This document shows, one piece after another, positions 34,640-45,363 of a stretch of 64,000 nt of DNA (the stretch's first letter is position 1; each line of letters begins with the position of its first letter). A program made the position numbers and the translations under genes. The notes beneath the pieces are model-generated. The model was not told the DNA's origin. It made no database searches and saw nothing but the letters and a program-made list of their open reading frames with translations. The stretch covers positions 16,616,001 to 16,680,000 of the forward strand of contig OZ231127.1 in assembly GCA_965153355.1 (NCBI GenBank). The letters run 5' to 3'. Source of the stretch: Flaccisagitta enflata. Lineage: Eukaryota > Chaetognatha > Sagittoidea > Aphragmophora.

Positions 34640-34740
34640 GAAAACCATACCCTTAGCGGCAAGAATCGAGGTACAACCATTTGGGACCGCCGGCATTCTC
34701 CACCAAGGTACTGATACTTATGAAAGTTGAAACAACATGT
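34640..34740 (+). repeat. dispersed repeat shared with the gene intron at 44.33 kb
   Basis: GAAAACCATACCCTTAGCGG, TGGGACCGCCGGCATTCT and ACCAAGGTACTGA match 44332-44408 in the same order. The remaining sequence 34521-35160 shows nothing else. Confidence 0.65.
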
Positions 34741-35317
34741 CATACATCGGCAAAAATACTTTTTTTAAGTAATTTCATTTTTCAAAATGAGTATGTCCAG
34801 TGGTCATTGTCCAGGGCGGCAACGTACAAAACTTCTATCCAATTTTGGTTTTAAAATTCCAAAATTACGATTAGATTAGATGAGATTACGATTAGAAAAC
34901 TTTTTCCCAAATCATTTTTACCATACCAACACATGTCTTAAAGGTAGAGATGATCAATGAAAACTGCAAGAGTGCAAGGAACAATACTCCCGCGTCTTAT
35001 AGAGCTTTTGAACGGTTTCCTTCTGATTTGGCCTTTCTCCGCCGTTCAGCCTTCAATTCTCCCTTCTTTCATAATAAGCCGATCTCCAAGGCTTTCAATC
35101 ATGAACCGACTCAACGCCGCGCGCTGATGTCTCTCTTGTGACCGATACCTCACTTTAACTATGGAAAACAGTCTCGCTCGCCCGCCTTCTTTTCCTCCTC
35201 CTTCTCCTCCTCCTCCTCCTCCTCATAAACCCCAGACTCCTCTTTTACCTCCTGCCATTTCTCAGGTTCCATGTTTGCCATATTCTCCTTCTCTTTTGCC
35301 TCATGCGGTGGGTGCAG

Positions 35318-35502
35318 AACAAGGCCGGATACACGGCCATCAGTTGCGGACGGGTGGGCAGGGGCGGAAAAGCCGGAAATACGCGTTTTCCCACTATTCA
35401 ACTCGAGCGTGACGGACAGACCAACCAACAAACCAACCAACCGACCGACGGACGGACGGACGGACAAAGCCTCTCATAGAGTTGCGTGTCCGCAACTAAA
35501 AA
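35318..35502 (-). repeat. HPE, full copy (A subtype, AGTTGCGGAC stem)
   Basis: On the minus strand: hairpin AGTTGCGGACACGCAACT, CTATGAGAGGCTTTGTCCG, (CCGT)n and (TTGG)n tract, CACGCTCGAGTTGAATAG, CGCGTATTTCCGGC, CCGCCCCTGCCCACCC, distal motif GTCCGCAACT, hairpin GGCCGTGTATCCGGCC, TTGTT. The C-to-T change in the left arm (AGTTG for AGTCG) is matched by G-to-A in both complementary sites. Confidence 0.88.
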
Positions 35503-36113
35503 TGTATTTGTGATATATTTTTATCACCTATTAATTGTGGTAAACATAAACAATTAACAAGCACACTGATACAATGACCTTCGTGGGCAGTGCTTCATAG
35601 ATCTGTGACTGTGATTCAAGTCTCTCTGATAAGAATTCATATCAGTCCCATTGCATCATTGATAGTGATTGCTGCAAGTTGCACATCGTCTCGTTCGTGT
35701 CCTTACTACTTGGTTACCCTGTTGAGTAATCTTTTGTTTTATCTTTTCTTTTTCTCTTGTCATTGTCTTGCGCGTTTGTCCGCGTTACACTTGACTTGAT
35801 GTGTGAATGTATTAAGTCATATGATATCAACATAATATCAATATCGAATAATATTCACGTAGAAGGGGCTTTCTACGTTGGTATGACGCCACATCCGTTG
35901 TTTTGATGGACTGTAAGCCCGTCCATCCATTCAGCCGTCCGTCTGTTGATAACCTAACTGCCCTTGGCCAACAACGCGTTATTATGACCGTTCTGGTTGA
36001 TACTGCTCCTTGGCTAGCCGACATCCTCCCTCTTGTAAGATCTCCACCCACACCTGACTTAACTTTTGGTAAAAAGAGCAAAACTTCTTCTACTGCCATC
36101 TTGGCGGAGTTCT

Positions 36114-36114
<1 letters not shown>
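35503..36114. other. no gene seen; possible eroded HPE
   Basis: Around 35860-35945 ACGTAGAAGGGGCTTTCTACGT followed by GTCCATCCATTCAGCC looks like a hairpin plus tetranucleotide tract of an HPE-like element with another stem, but the far end is not recognisable. Confidence 0.3.

Positions 36115-36208
<94 letters not shown>
36115..36208. repeat. (CT)n microsatellite
   Basis: About 93 bp of pure CT. Confidence 0.98.
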
Positions 36209-36212
<4 letters not shown>

Positions 36213-36231
36213 CGCTGTATCATGTAGTCTC

Positions 36232-36291
36232 TTTTTTTAGTCGCAGACAAGCGACTCTATAAGAGGCTTTGTCCGTCCTTCCGTCGCACTG
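36232..36291 (+). repeat. HPE hairpin-end fragment
   Basis: TTTTTTTAGTCGCAGACAAG, GCGACTCTATAAGAGGC and TTTGTCCGTCCTTCCGTCGC, then no further similarity. Confidence 0.7.
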
Positions 36292-36671
36292 TGGGCTGCA
36301 TTGTGCGCTAGGTGGCTCATTGGGGATTAACATTACATTTTTTCCATAACATTGTTCTTTATGAAATATACAGAGTGAAAAACATTTTTCTGCATATTTT
36401 TAGATGATATGAAACTATTTATATCCAATATTGACTCAATTCTATTGGATTAAAAGCTTTATGAGCATAGAGAACAAAAGAAGAGAAATTTGAGAAAATA
36501 AAGTGAAAAATACTGCTAAACTCTCTTACAGTTAGTATTTAAATTGTCTAATGTTTTGACCAAATCAATTAGATTTTTGTTTTTGTTCAGTAAGATTCCT
36601 TAATAAGGTGCTCAAAATAATATAATATAATATAATATAAAGTATAGCAACCAAAGCAGACCCATAAAGAG
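36292..36671. other. no gene seen
   Basis: AT-rich sequence with an ATAAT repeat at 36620-36640. The motif TAGGTGGCTCATTG (36310-36323) recurs at 38166-38179. Confidence 0.4.
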
Positions 36672-36679
36672 TCCATAAT

Positions 36680-37460
36680 CAGGCCTTTTTTTAGAGAATT
36701 TTTTGGGAGAGCCAATCGGGCTCTCTCCTCACAATAGTACAGAGCCCGACGGAAAAACAGCGAGCCCGGCAAAAAAACGATGCTGGATGGAAGGCTACAT
36801 ATATTGTGTGTGGGCTGGCAAGGGTAGTGAGGAGATTGGCTAGAAAACATTTGGGCATGAGAAGTGACATTGAAATCACCTGTAAATGCACAAAAAGAAA
36901 ATAAAACAATGTCACCGATCAATGAAGCGACAGATGGACAAATGAATGGACCAAATATGGCAAATGGACAGACCAACAGATGGACAGACCAACTAATATG
37001 ATGGAGTTATGAAATGCCATTACAAACCGACTTGAAAAACTGAACATTTTGCTCCATTTTTTAAAAATGTGAGAGCTTCATGACACTCATCTTTTCTCAT
37101 CTTTTTCCTCTCTCTCATAATAGAAATAAATAGGTTTTAAAGAGAGCAAAAATCATCACATGCTAACCTTTTTTTTAAACCATCAATGTAATGACAATAT
37201 TACATGAAAAAGGAGATGCTTTACTTCTTGATCAATTTTACATTTGACGAGGTGACTACAGTAGAAGTTCATTTTAGTCACTCATAACTTGTGAATTGGG
37301 TTTTCTTCTCATGATTTTACAAAAATCTTCCAAACGATTTGAGTTCAAAAATGGTTTAAATTTTGAGAGAGCCAGCCGGGCTCAGAGCCAGCAAAACCAG
37401 AGAGCCCGACTGCAAAATAGAGAGCCACGGGCTCGGGGGCTTGCTCTAAAAAAAGGCCTG
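36680..37460. mobile_element. hAT-type MITE with perfect 8-bp target duplication
   Basis: Ends CAGGCCTTTTTTTAGAG and CTCTAAAAAAAGGCCTG are perfect 17-bp inverted repeats. The 8-bp sequence TCCATAAT flanks both sides (36672-36679 and 37461-37468). An 8-bp duplication with CAGG ends is the mark of the hAT superfamily. Next to both ends lie inverted clusters of GAGAGCCxxxCGGGCTC motifs (36710-36770 and 37365-37440), which are probable subterminal binding motifs. 781 bp, no transposase. Confidence 0.9.
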
Positions 37461-38400
37461 TCCATAATTACTATCTTGTTTTAGCAAGATAGTAATGGTT
37501 GTCACCAGTACAAAAACTTTGACCGAAATTAATGGTGTGTTTTTCTTCACGCCTTCACAAGTTGATACGGTTTGATTTATAGATCATGCTAGTCCCAATT
37601 GATCTCAATGAGTTGATGTTGTCATTGTCATTGTCATTGTTGCTGTCATTGCCATTTTAGATATTGCACTATGCGTCCATGATTCACTGACAGCTATGAC
37701 ATCAGGAGTGCAGACATCATTTAGCTCATTTTGCTCATTTTTCTTCCAATCAAATATAGATATTTACTTTTATCCACATTATTACTTGTCAGGCCTGTAT
37801 AATCAAAGGGTTTGAAGAAAGGGAAGGAAAAGGAAGGAGGAAAAAAAGAAAAAAAAGAAAACTTGGGGAAAATATAACTTTTGGCAGTAAAAATGTAAAC
37901 ATGATAAGTTAAACGTAATTTAGCATTATTTAAGCCTTAAACCTTTTGATTTTAGTTGTTTATGGGGAAAAAAGCGTTGATTTGTGTCTGTGTGATAACA
38001 TGTCGCAGGGAAGAAAATCAAAGGCAGGGGGGGGAAATAATCAAAGGTTATGGAATTATATTCACCCCTGTCCATTTTAGGCCAAGAAAATCTCAATTTG
38101 GACGTCAAAGGCCCACTTGAGCCATAGCATTCTGGATTCAGGACCCCTTTAACTATAATTTAGCATAGGTGGCTCATTGTGCGTCCTTGTGCGATTTTTC
38201 ATATCTATAGGGTAATAAAAGTATGCAAATTAGGTCAAATATGTAGTAATAGTAAACTAATTCAATAGTGCTAAAAATGTAAAAAATAATGATTTTTTGA
38301 ATTTTTCCAGACATTTAAACATTAATGAAGGATACCAATCCAATATTGAAGGTATCATGAGCTTTTTGTATTCTTAACAGATAATCCATAAAATTCATTG
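37461..38400. other. no gene seen
   Basis: Includes a TTGTCATTGTCATTG run at 37620-37640 and purine-rich 37810-37870. No domain or RNA gene recognised. Confidence 0.4.
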
Positions 38401-38560
38401 TTTTTAGTCGCGGACTAGCGACTCTATAAGAGGCTTTGTCCGTCCGTCCGTCGGTCTGTCAGTCCGTCCGTCACGCTCGAGTCGAAAAGTGGGAAAACAC
38501 GCATTTCCGCCCCTGCCCACCCGTCTGCGACTGGTATTGGCTGTGTATCCAGCCTTGTTT
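38401..38560 (+). repeat. HPE, full copy (A subtype)
   Basis: AGTCGCGGACTAGCGACT, CTATAAGAGGCTTTGTCCG, (CCGT)n, CACGCTCGAGTCGAAAAGTG, CGCATTTCCGCCCCTGCC, distal motif GTCTGCGACT (one G-T wobble with the left arm), GGCTGTGTATCCAGCC hairpin (GGCTG/CAGCC, stem preserved by paired change) and TTGTTT. Confidence 0.88.
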
Positions 38561-38737
38561 CTTGAAATTTAGCATTTTTCGTAGTAATGGCCATTTAGGT
38601 CGCCTTTTTTCACTCTGAAAACCTGTCATATAGACCGGTAATGTATGCTCAAATGCTATCATGACCATTCTACTTAGTTTAAGCCATATAGCAGAGATAA
38701 AAATTTTCACCCAAATACCCAAGGAGCCATCTAGCGC

Positions 38738-38888
38738 AATTCGTGGCCCTTAGTGCGTTGGTCCGTCAGTCCGTTGGTCCGTCCGTCACGCTCGAGTTGA
38801 TAATGATCACATTAAGTGTGAAAATGCGCATTATCGCCCCTACCCACCCGTCCACGACTGGTTTTCGCCGTGTATCCGGCCTTGCTTT
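38738..38888 (+). repeat. HPE, copy with eroded hairpin
   Basis: ATTCGTGGCCCTTAGTGCG stands at the hairpin position. Then come a GGTCCGTCAGTCCG tract, CACGCTCGAGTTGATAATG, CGCCCCTACCCACCC, GTCCACGACTGG and GCCGTGTATCCGGCCTTGC. CGTGG at the left end and CCACG in the distal motif match each other. Confidence 0.75.
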
Positions 38889-39010
38889 CATCCATTCTTA
38901 TTTCTTCCTTAATTTCTTTCTTTCTTTCCTGGCTTTTCTCGCCGAATGAGTTGCCAACAATTCTCATTCCCGCTCTCATTTATCACCTGACAAAGCATTT
39001 CTCTCACGAT

Positions 39011-39122
<112 letters not shown>

Positions 39123-39363
39123 TTGGGAGCAAAAGAATCATGCGGTCTGTCCTATCAAGAAAATAACTTGATTATGAATATTAAACTATAAATGGATTCA
39201 CCGTTATGGCTGGATCTTCTATCTCTAATGACATGCCTGGATTTGCCAACATGACCATGTTTTATTCACTGAGATCCATCGACAAATCTTTCGTATGGAT
39301 TGGTGTTGCCATTATTGCCCAAATTGTTTGTTCAAAGTTGGCTTTTGTTGTTTTTGTTACATA

Positions 39364-39995
39364 ACGGGTGGTCAAAAAAAAAGTGACTAAGCTAGAATTT
39401 TTTCCAAAAAATTTTAAATTTTTTTTATGAGTTTATATTTTGAAAATGAAGTTAAGTGTATATAAAAATATTTTTTTTTCAATTTTGTAAAACAAATATT
39501 TATATAAATACAAAAAAATAAAATGTTTGCATAAATCAGTTTTAACATAAATAATTAGTGGTTTTTAAAAAACAAATATGTTTATTAGCTCCCGTCTGAA
39601 ATAAATGCAATTATTTATAAGCCTCCAAGCTTTTGTTTAAGAGATTTGAGTAGAAAAGAAAAGGATGTTTTTTTAGAAGTATCTTTTGTTTTGTTATATG
39701 TTTGTATTTTAATGAATTTTTACAGGTTTTTATTAGTTTTTGGGTCGTCATGGCAGCAAATGGTGAATCATAAAGAGATTTTGTCTTTCTGAAATTTTCA
39801 TTAATCAAGACGGTCAAAAATTAAAATCAGTTTATTGTAAATAATTTGAAATATACAGAAAATGTAGAAAAATCATAATAATAAAAAAAATTCTCCTGCA
39901 CCATATCTTGTTGGCAAAAAAAGAAATTTTACTCTAAACATATGAGATATGAGATATGAGAAAATGAAAAAGTCACTTTTTTTTTGACCACCCGT
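39364..39995. mobile_element. mariner-type MITE, ACGGGTGGTC ends
   Basis: Inverted ends ACGGGTGGTC, A9, GTGACT, about 25 bp perfect, flanked by TA on both sides (39362-39363, 39996-39997). 632 bp and very AT-rich. A minus-strand frame at 39611-39817 (starts MTVLINENFRKTKSLYDS) might be a remnant of a transposase DNA-binding region, but I cannot support that by motif. Confidence 0.85.
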
Positions 39996-40136
39996 TATGA
40001 AGTGGACTACTTGAGTCAAACCCACATTGTTACAAAAACAAAGAACCTGAAATTCTGAATTGCTCTTAGGATTAGGTCAATCCTTGGCTATCAGTCTTAT
40101 AATACCAAGACAGTTTATTCTTGTGCAAGTACAAGT

Positions 40137-40244
<108 letters not shown>

Positions 40245-40397
40245 ATCTACATTTCAACTTCTTCATTCTTAAGTTGCTATCATTGTCTTTTTTTCATCAT
40301 TCATTCTTTATTTCGTTTATGGATACGGTATTCTATCTTAAGTTGCATGATTATGAATTATGATTACATCTACAATGCATTATCAACGCTTTTATTA

Positions 40398-40622
40398 TTA
40401 GTCGCGTGCTACGCGACTCTATACCCCGCTTTGTCGGTCCGTCGGTCCGTCCGTCGGTCCGTCCGTCCGTCCGTCCGTCCGTCCGTCGGTCCGTCACACT
40501 TTACTTTTTCGGCGTCTATGGGGTTTTTGGCTATACCGCTCCTGCCCAAATGCTCCACTGACCTCAAATATGGCCCCTGCCCACCCGCACGCGACTGGGG
40601 TAGCCGTGTATCCGGCCTTGTT
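40398..40622 (+). repeat. HPE, full copy (C subtype)
   Basis: AGTCGCGTGCTACGCGACT, CTATACCCCGCTTTGTCGG, long (CCGT/CGGT)n, CACACTTTACTTTTTCGGCG, GCTCCTGCCCAAATGCTCC, GCCCCTGCCCACCC, distal motif GCACGCGACT (exact complement of the left arm), AGCCGTGTATCCGGC hairpin and CTTGTT. Confidence 0.88.
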
Positions 40623-41218
40623 GATTTAAAAAACGCTTGTGACAGTCCATCCCTCATTTCAAAGCAGTCTCCGATCTGTAATCATTTATGATCATTCTTA
40701 TGTAGAATGCCAAAATCTCAATCAAAACAAACCTGAGCGAGGTGATACAGGCTAACCTGGTTGAATTACAGAAATCGTGTTAGATCGTTTTGATGGAGAT
40801 GATAGAGGCCAATTAATAGTTTTATGGTTTCTTTTAAATCAAAGTTTTCTTTTTCAGTTGAGAATTGTTCATACCCTAGTCTAAATACAGTAAAGCCTTG
40901 TTCCAATGATCTGAGGCCATCTGCAACATTTGATTCTAGTTTTGCATCAGACTTCTGTTTTGAGCATTGCCCATTTGTTCGTTCGTTCGTTCATGTGTTT
41001 ATTACCTCGTTCTTTTTTTTTCTCTCTTTTATTTTCTTTGTGTGTGTGATAACGAATCGGCATTCACTTTATTCTCAACCTTCGTCCATTTCTACCAATT
41101 CGCGTTTTTGCGTTTCTGGAATGTGTCGTAATATTTCACGATTTAATCGTCGGCCACCGAGGGTCAAATTTGGGCGCCATTTTCGCCTCTTTCAACGCTA
41201 ACCCTGCTCTCTTCCTCT
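40623..41218. other. no gene seen
   Basis: No recognisable domain in the 125-codon frame at 40824-41201; probably non-coding. Confidence 0.4.
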
Positions 41219-41480
<262 letters not shown>

Positions 41481-41993
41481 TTAATTTATATCGTCGTCGT
41501 TGTCCGATTAACGTGACAGTTCTTCGTCGTAAATCCAGCCTTTGTTTTTGTTGGGTTTGAACCAATCTGGAATTCTGGATTGCCGACTGAAATGGCCAAA
41601 ACGTCCTTTTATTGCGCTTTTTGTTTGTTTGTGGCGCTAATTCCATGGATACCTGTGTGATATTTAGTCTCCTTTCCTTCATCAGTTTTGTTTCTGTTTG
41701 ATTGTTATTCTTAACTTGTAATGAAATGAATCTTTGGAAAACTATGGGAATTCATTTTCAGAATCGTAAGTGAAGGCGCGTGGCTGTAGCTAAAGAGGTT
41801 GATGGAGAAGCTGGCTGTGTTGGTCTGGGGCATTACTGGCAATCACCGAAAAGAATGAAGGCTGGTTAACTAATGGAGAGACTGCGGCACATACCAATTT
41901 AAGTGTAGTCGTGTGATCAATGCAATAATAATTTCAACGATGTAGTAATACCAGAGTACTTATTGCTTACAATTTTTAGCACATGAATACAAA
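41481..41993. other. no gene seen
   Basis: Unique-looking sequence with no supported feature. Confidence 0.4.
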
Positions 41994-41995
41994 TA

Positions 41996-42169
41996 CAGTG
42001 CAGCACAGCTATAGCACTACCGCCATTAAGGCATGCCCGCCTGTAAGGCAATAATTTCTAAGCTCCACCACTGATTTTGTTGTTGTTTTTCTATTAGTAA
42101 TGAGGCAGCATCATTACAAGGCAAAATCTTAGCTAGTCTTTTGACATGCTGTCTAGTGAAGCTTATCAG
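41996..42169. mobile_element. 174-bp Tc1/mariner-type MITE (CAGTRGAGCAC family), copy 1
   Basis: Starts CAGTGCAGCACAGC, contains TTAAGGCATGCCCGCCTGTA, GAGGCAGCATCATTAC and TTGACATGCTGTCTAGTGAA, and ends CTTATCAG, flanked by TA. Same length and order as 45364-45537. Confidence 0.8.
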
Positions 42170-42348
42170 TACACCTCGCTTCGATTTGAAAAAAAAAGAA
42201 TCTGGCGTAAAAAGTTTCTTTTTTAAACTGTATTTCGTTATTGGTTACCTTGTCCATACATCAAAAAAGGTTCGCTCAGAAAAATCGCTTGAATTGCATG
42301 CAGACATTTGACACATGAATCACACATGAATGGTAATGGTATTGATTA

Positions 42349-42520
42349 TTAGTCGCGTGCACGCGACTCTTTACCCCGCTTTGTCCGTCCGTCAGTCTTT
42401 TGGTCGGTAAGTCAATCACACTTTTACTTTTTTTTATCAATTCCATTTCTTAAAGTCATTTTAGGTCATTTAGGAGTATATATAAGTCATTCTAAATGTA
42501 AGTCTCCAATACACTACTGG
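42349..42520 (+). repeat. HPE (D subtype), 5' half
   Basis: AGTCGCGTGCACGCGACT, CTTTACCCCGCTTTGTCCG, CAGTCTTTTGGTCGG, CACACTTTTACTTTTTTTTA, TCAATTCCATTTCTTAAAG, TCATTTTAGGTCATTTAGG. The distal end is not found, or is eroded around 42505-42560. Confidence 0.75.
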
Positions 42521-42606
42521 CCCAACACACAACCTAGGGCTGTATTTCACATTTGCGTGCTTGTTTCCTGAAACTTTTGGAAAGTTGATCTAAATTTGTG
42601 ACCAAG

Positions 42607-43067
42607 TCACTTCCACATGAGGATGGAGCGCAAGCAGGTGCTTCTGCCAGACTTAACGGAGCGAATCTTCAATCCGATCCATTTGTACTGCGGTTGCCTC
42701 TCAGTCGGAATCTCCCATTCTTTGTGCTCATTTTCTGATTGAAAACCAGCATCAGTGACGTTCAGTAATACCTCCCAGGATTCGCCGATATTGGAACCGA
42801 TCACCTGAAAATTCTTTGGCGCTTGATTGGTGTTGCCGCTTTTTTTCGATGCGAAGCCGATCTTGGAGATGGAAACCTTCTTTTCGAATTGAAACCAGAT
42901 TTGCTCGGGAAGTGACTGCGAACCGCTGCACCAAACGCCGTTTCCATTTTTGAAGGCCTGTGGAGCGGATTGCCCTCTGGAGTAATTTGACGACGCTCTT
43001 GCAATGCCGTCGTATGGCAGCAAAAGGAATTGTTCGCCTTTCACATTTGGTATCATTTCCGGGTGCA
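42607..43067 (-). CDS. secreted F5/8 type C domain protein, exon 2 (residues 44-196)
   Basis: Terminal coding exon of a two-exon gene. On the minus strand a pyrimidine-rich stretch and GCAG (43068-43085) form the acceptor. The frame continues exon 1 exactly (the last G of exon 1 plus TG makes one Val codon) and stops at TGA (42607-42609). The domain runs about residues 60-196. Visible hallmarks are SSNYSRGQSAPQAFKNG, VWCSGSQSLPEQIWFQFEKK, SISKIGFASKK, APKNFQVIGSN and SWEVLLNVTDAGF, then YKWIGLKIRS, and the order and spacing fit F5/8C (discoidin) folds, which bind carbohydrate or lipid at the cell surface or in matrix. Cys90 and Cys188 sit near the ends of the domain as in family disulphides, and Asn146 is a potential N-glycosylation site. 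No canonical AATAAA was seen in the 100 bp downstream. Ligand unknown. Confidence 0.85.
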
Positions 43068-43103
43068 CTGCGAGGTTTCAGAAGAAAAAAAATCGTACCT
43101 TAA

Positions 43104-43694
43104 CCATAAGTGCAATAAAAATGGCCGATTTTTGAAAGGTCTGTAAAGGATCAAAAATTCATCTGAACATAGCAAAATTCATGACACCTTGAAAGTCCTT
43201 CAAAAGAACTTTCATTTGAAACTTTTGTGGGACCACTAACTCAATGAATATGCAAATGAGAGTAAGATTAGCAAAACCGCTTAATTTTGAAACTGCCCAT
43301 GGTATCTTTACAAAGTTCCATAAAAAATCACAGAAGATGTTGCCCGATATTGATAAAAATTGAATTGATATTGGGGCAAATACAGGTCAACTAGCCCCTA
43401 AAATTTCATCGAAATCGATAAAGATCTTCTATCATTTTTACTCATCTAAAACATTTCAGAAAATCCAAGTGACAAATTCGGCCCTCTTTTCATGAGGTGG
43501 CAATTTAGTTGTTAGCCCTTAATCTGTCATATTTTCTAAAAGAATTGAGAAAAAATTTGCTGCATGGACTCAAATGAAAGATAATTTTGATATATTTCTA
43601 CAATGCATGAATTTTAGGATGGTCCCAAGAATCTTTTGACCAAAACCTGTGCTCAAAGCTGTTGAAAAATCGGCCATTTTTATTGCACTTATGG
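43104..43694. mobile_element. TTAA-flanked MITE inside the F5/8C gene intron
   Basis: Inverted ends CCATAAGTGCAATAAAAATG...GGCCGATTTTT, about 30 bp and nearly perfect, flanked by TTAA on both sides (43100-43103, 43695-43698). TTAA duplications with CC ends are typical of piggyBac-derived MITEs. 591 bp, no transposase. It starts only about 35 bp from the splice acceptor of exon 2. Confidence 0.88.
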
Positions 43695-43873
43695 TTAACC
43701 AACAAGGTTGGGTAGGGGTACACCACCATTGGAAGTCCACCAATAAGTAGGTGCTTGTGGTTGGGCTGAAATCACGTCATACGTGAAATCGCATTTTAAA
43801 TCAACTGACTGATAGCCCTGTTATAGAGAAGCATAGCAAGCAACTGAGAAGTAATTCTAGACTCTCTGTGATG

Positions 43874-44002
43874 TATGAGTTGGACAACATTACTTTACAA
43901 CAAAACATCTAATAAGGACAAGAGCCTTGGGAGCTCTAACTGGTGTTTCATCGGGGCCCCTCACAGCTATCCTTAAAATTATGAAATATCAACTCCAACC
44001 TT
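43874..44002 (+). repeat. intronic direct repeat, copy 1
   Basis: TATGAGTTGGACAACATTAC through CTTGGGAGCTCTAACTGG to TATCAACTCCAACCTT. Near-identical to 44411-44539. Confidence 0.85.
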
Positions 44003-44331
44003 ACCACAAAGCGGCTCAACAGATTCATATCAACAGCAGGAAAAATACCTAATTGTCGGTTTTTTGTGAAATGTGCAAGTGACAAGAAAGAGTACCAGAC
44101 GAGTGTGCTGAACGCCCAAAGTCCCTCACATTCATCTGATCTTCCCATTTTAAAATGCTCATGACGCCCATAACCTTGAATCAAGATCCTTCCCACTAAT
44201 CAAAATAAATCCACCAAGTTACTCTGAGTCAACCCCAGACTCTTAAGAATTTTTGTAAACGTATTAACAAATTACCAGAGAATAAGTTAATTATCAAATG
44301 ATAATCCAACCATCAAAGGCAATGTTGTGAA

Positions 44332-44408
44332 GAAACCATACCCTTAGAGGCAAGAATCAACAGTCAACCAAATGGGACCGCCGGACATTCTGTACCAAGG
44401 TACTAAAT
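44332..44408 (+). repeat. dispersed repeat shared with 34.64 kb
   Basis: GAAACCATACCCTTAGAGGC, AATGGGACCGCCGGACATTC and ACCAAGGTACTAA match 34640-34720. Confidence 0.65.
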
Positions 44409-44410
44409 TG

Positions 44411-44539
44411 TATGAGTTGGACAACATTACTTTGCAACAAAAAATCTAATAAGGATAAGAGCCTTGGGAGCTCTAATTGGTGTTTCATCGGGACCCCTCA
44501 CAGCTATCCTTAAAATTTTAAAAAATCAACTCCAACCTG
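44411..44539 (+). repeat. intronic direct repeat, copy 2
   Basis: Second copy, 537 bp from the first. It ends about 8 bp from the donor-site region of exon 1. Confidence 0.85.
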
Positions 44540-44553
44540 TATCATTCACTTAC

Positions 44554-44683
44554 CATCGATATGATGTTGGCTGAAAAATGAGTTTGCAGTATCTTGATGA
44601 ATGCATCGTTGCATGCGTTGATTCTTGGATGCACACGCCAGTGTTAAGTGGGCGACAATAACAAGCAATACGCTTTGAGACAT
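44554..44683 (-). CDS. secreted F5/8 type C domain protein, exon 1 (residues 1-43)
   Basis: The minus-strand ATG at 44683-44681 opens a frame starting MSQSVLLVIVAHLTLACA, a hydrophobic signal peptide with a likely cut after Ala18 (ACA|S). The exon ends in GATG|GTAAGTG, a strong donor (GT at 44553-44552), after 43 codons plus one base. Exons 1 and 2 together give 591 nt, 196 residues and a stop, with three cysteines in the mature chain (27, 90, 188). The 1.49-kb intron carries a MITE and repeats. The 5' UTR and promoter were not identified; no clear TATA box was seen within 100 bp. The pairing of exons is inferred from phase, splice consensus and the signal peptide/domain logic. An additional internal exon cannot be excluded. 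Confidence 0.8.
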
Positions 44684-45360
44684 TGTGCTGGCTCAGCCTT
44701 GTGTGTGTCCAAAGTGCCACCGGGATGACGAAAAGAAAAAAAATAGAGGTTGAAATCAAGCAGTTGGTAACGCTGATCCTTTTTGCCAACTTGAACAATG
44801 GACGAAGTCGATGCAGTTCTGTACAGGACGGCGTCTTTTCTGAAGGCACAATTTGTGTTTTAAGGGGGGCTAAAAAAAGAATTAAAAATAAATAAAATAA
44901 AACGATTTTTGAGAGGCATTACAGTTATTGTTTTATTGCGAAATTTGCATTCAATTATGACATAGTGCCAAATTTAGCTCAGATTTATGAAGAAAATATG
45001 TTGCAAATCTCTGAAAATGTCATTTTTTATCACTGATGGTCTGTCGAAATTCTAAGATTGCGTAAAGAAAAAAAAACATAGTTTTCTTTCAAAAAAAAGG
45101 ATGGAGAAAACTATGTTTTCATAAATGCAAAATTTCTCTGCATTTGAAAGTCTTAGAATTTCAATAGAAAGAAAATACAAAAAGATGTGAGCATGATTTC
45201 ATAAAAACCTCGATTTTCTTGTCTTTTCATGTGAATTGCAAAGTTAAAATTGCTGTTAAGGTCAGAATATGATAAAGGTATATACACCAAGTGTCATTGG
45301 AGACAATTTGCCTTCTAAAAGCATTACAGCACCATTATTGTCGGAATAATGATGAAAAAA
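44684..45360. other. upstream region of the F5/8C gene; imperfect inverted repeat
   Basis: Between 45045 and 45175, GAAATTCTAAG...ACATAGTTTTCTTTC is mirrored by GAAAACTATGTTTTC...CTTAGAATTTC, an imperfect hairpin with 50-60-nt arms. Weaker inverted similarity may extend to 44960 and 45240, which suggests a decayed MITE. No ends or target duplication could be fixed. Confidence 0.5.
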
Positions 45361-45363
45361 GTA

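Noticed and set aside
39611-39817. Transposase remnant in the ACGGGTGGTC MITE
   Set aside because: Composition and a basic stretch only; no DDE/D or helix-turn-helix motif that I can defend.
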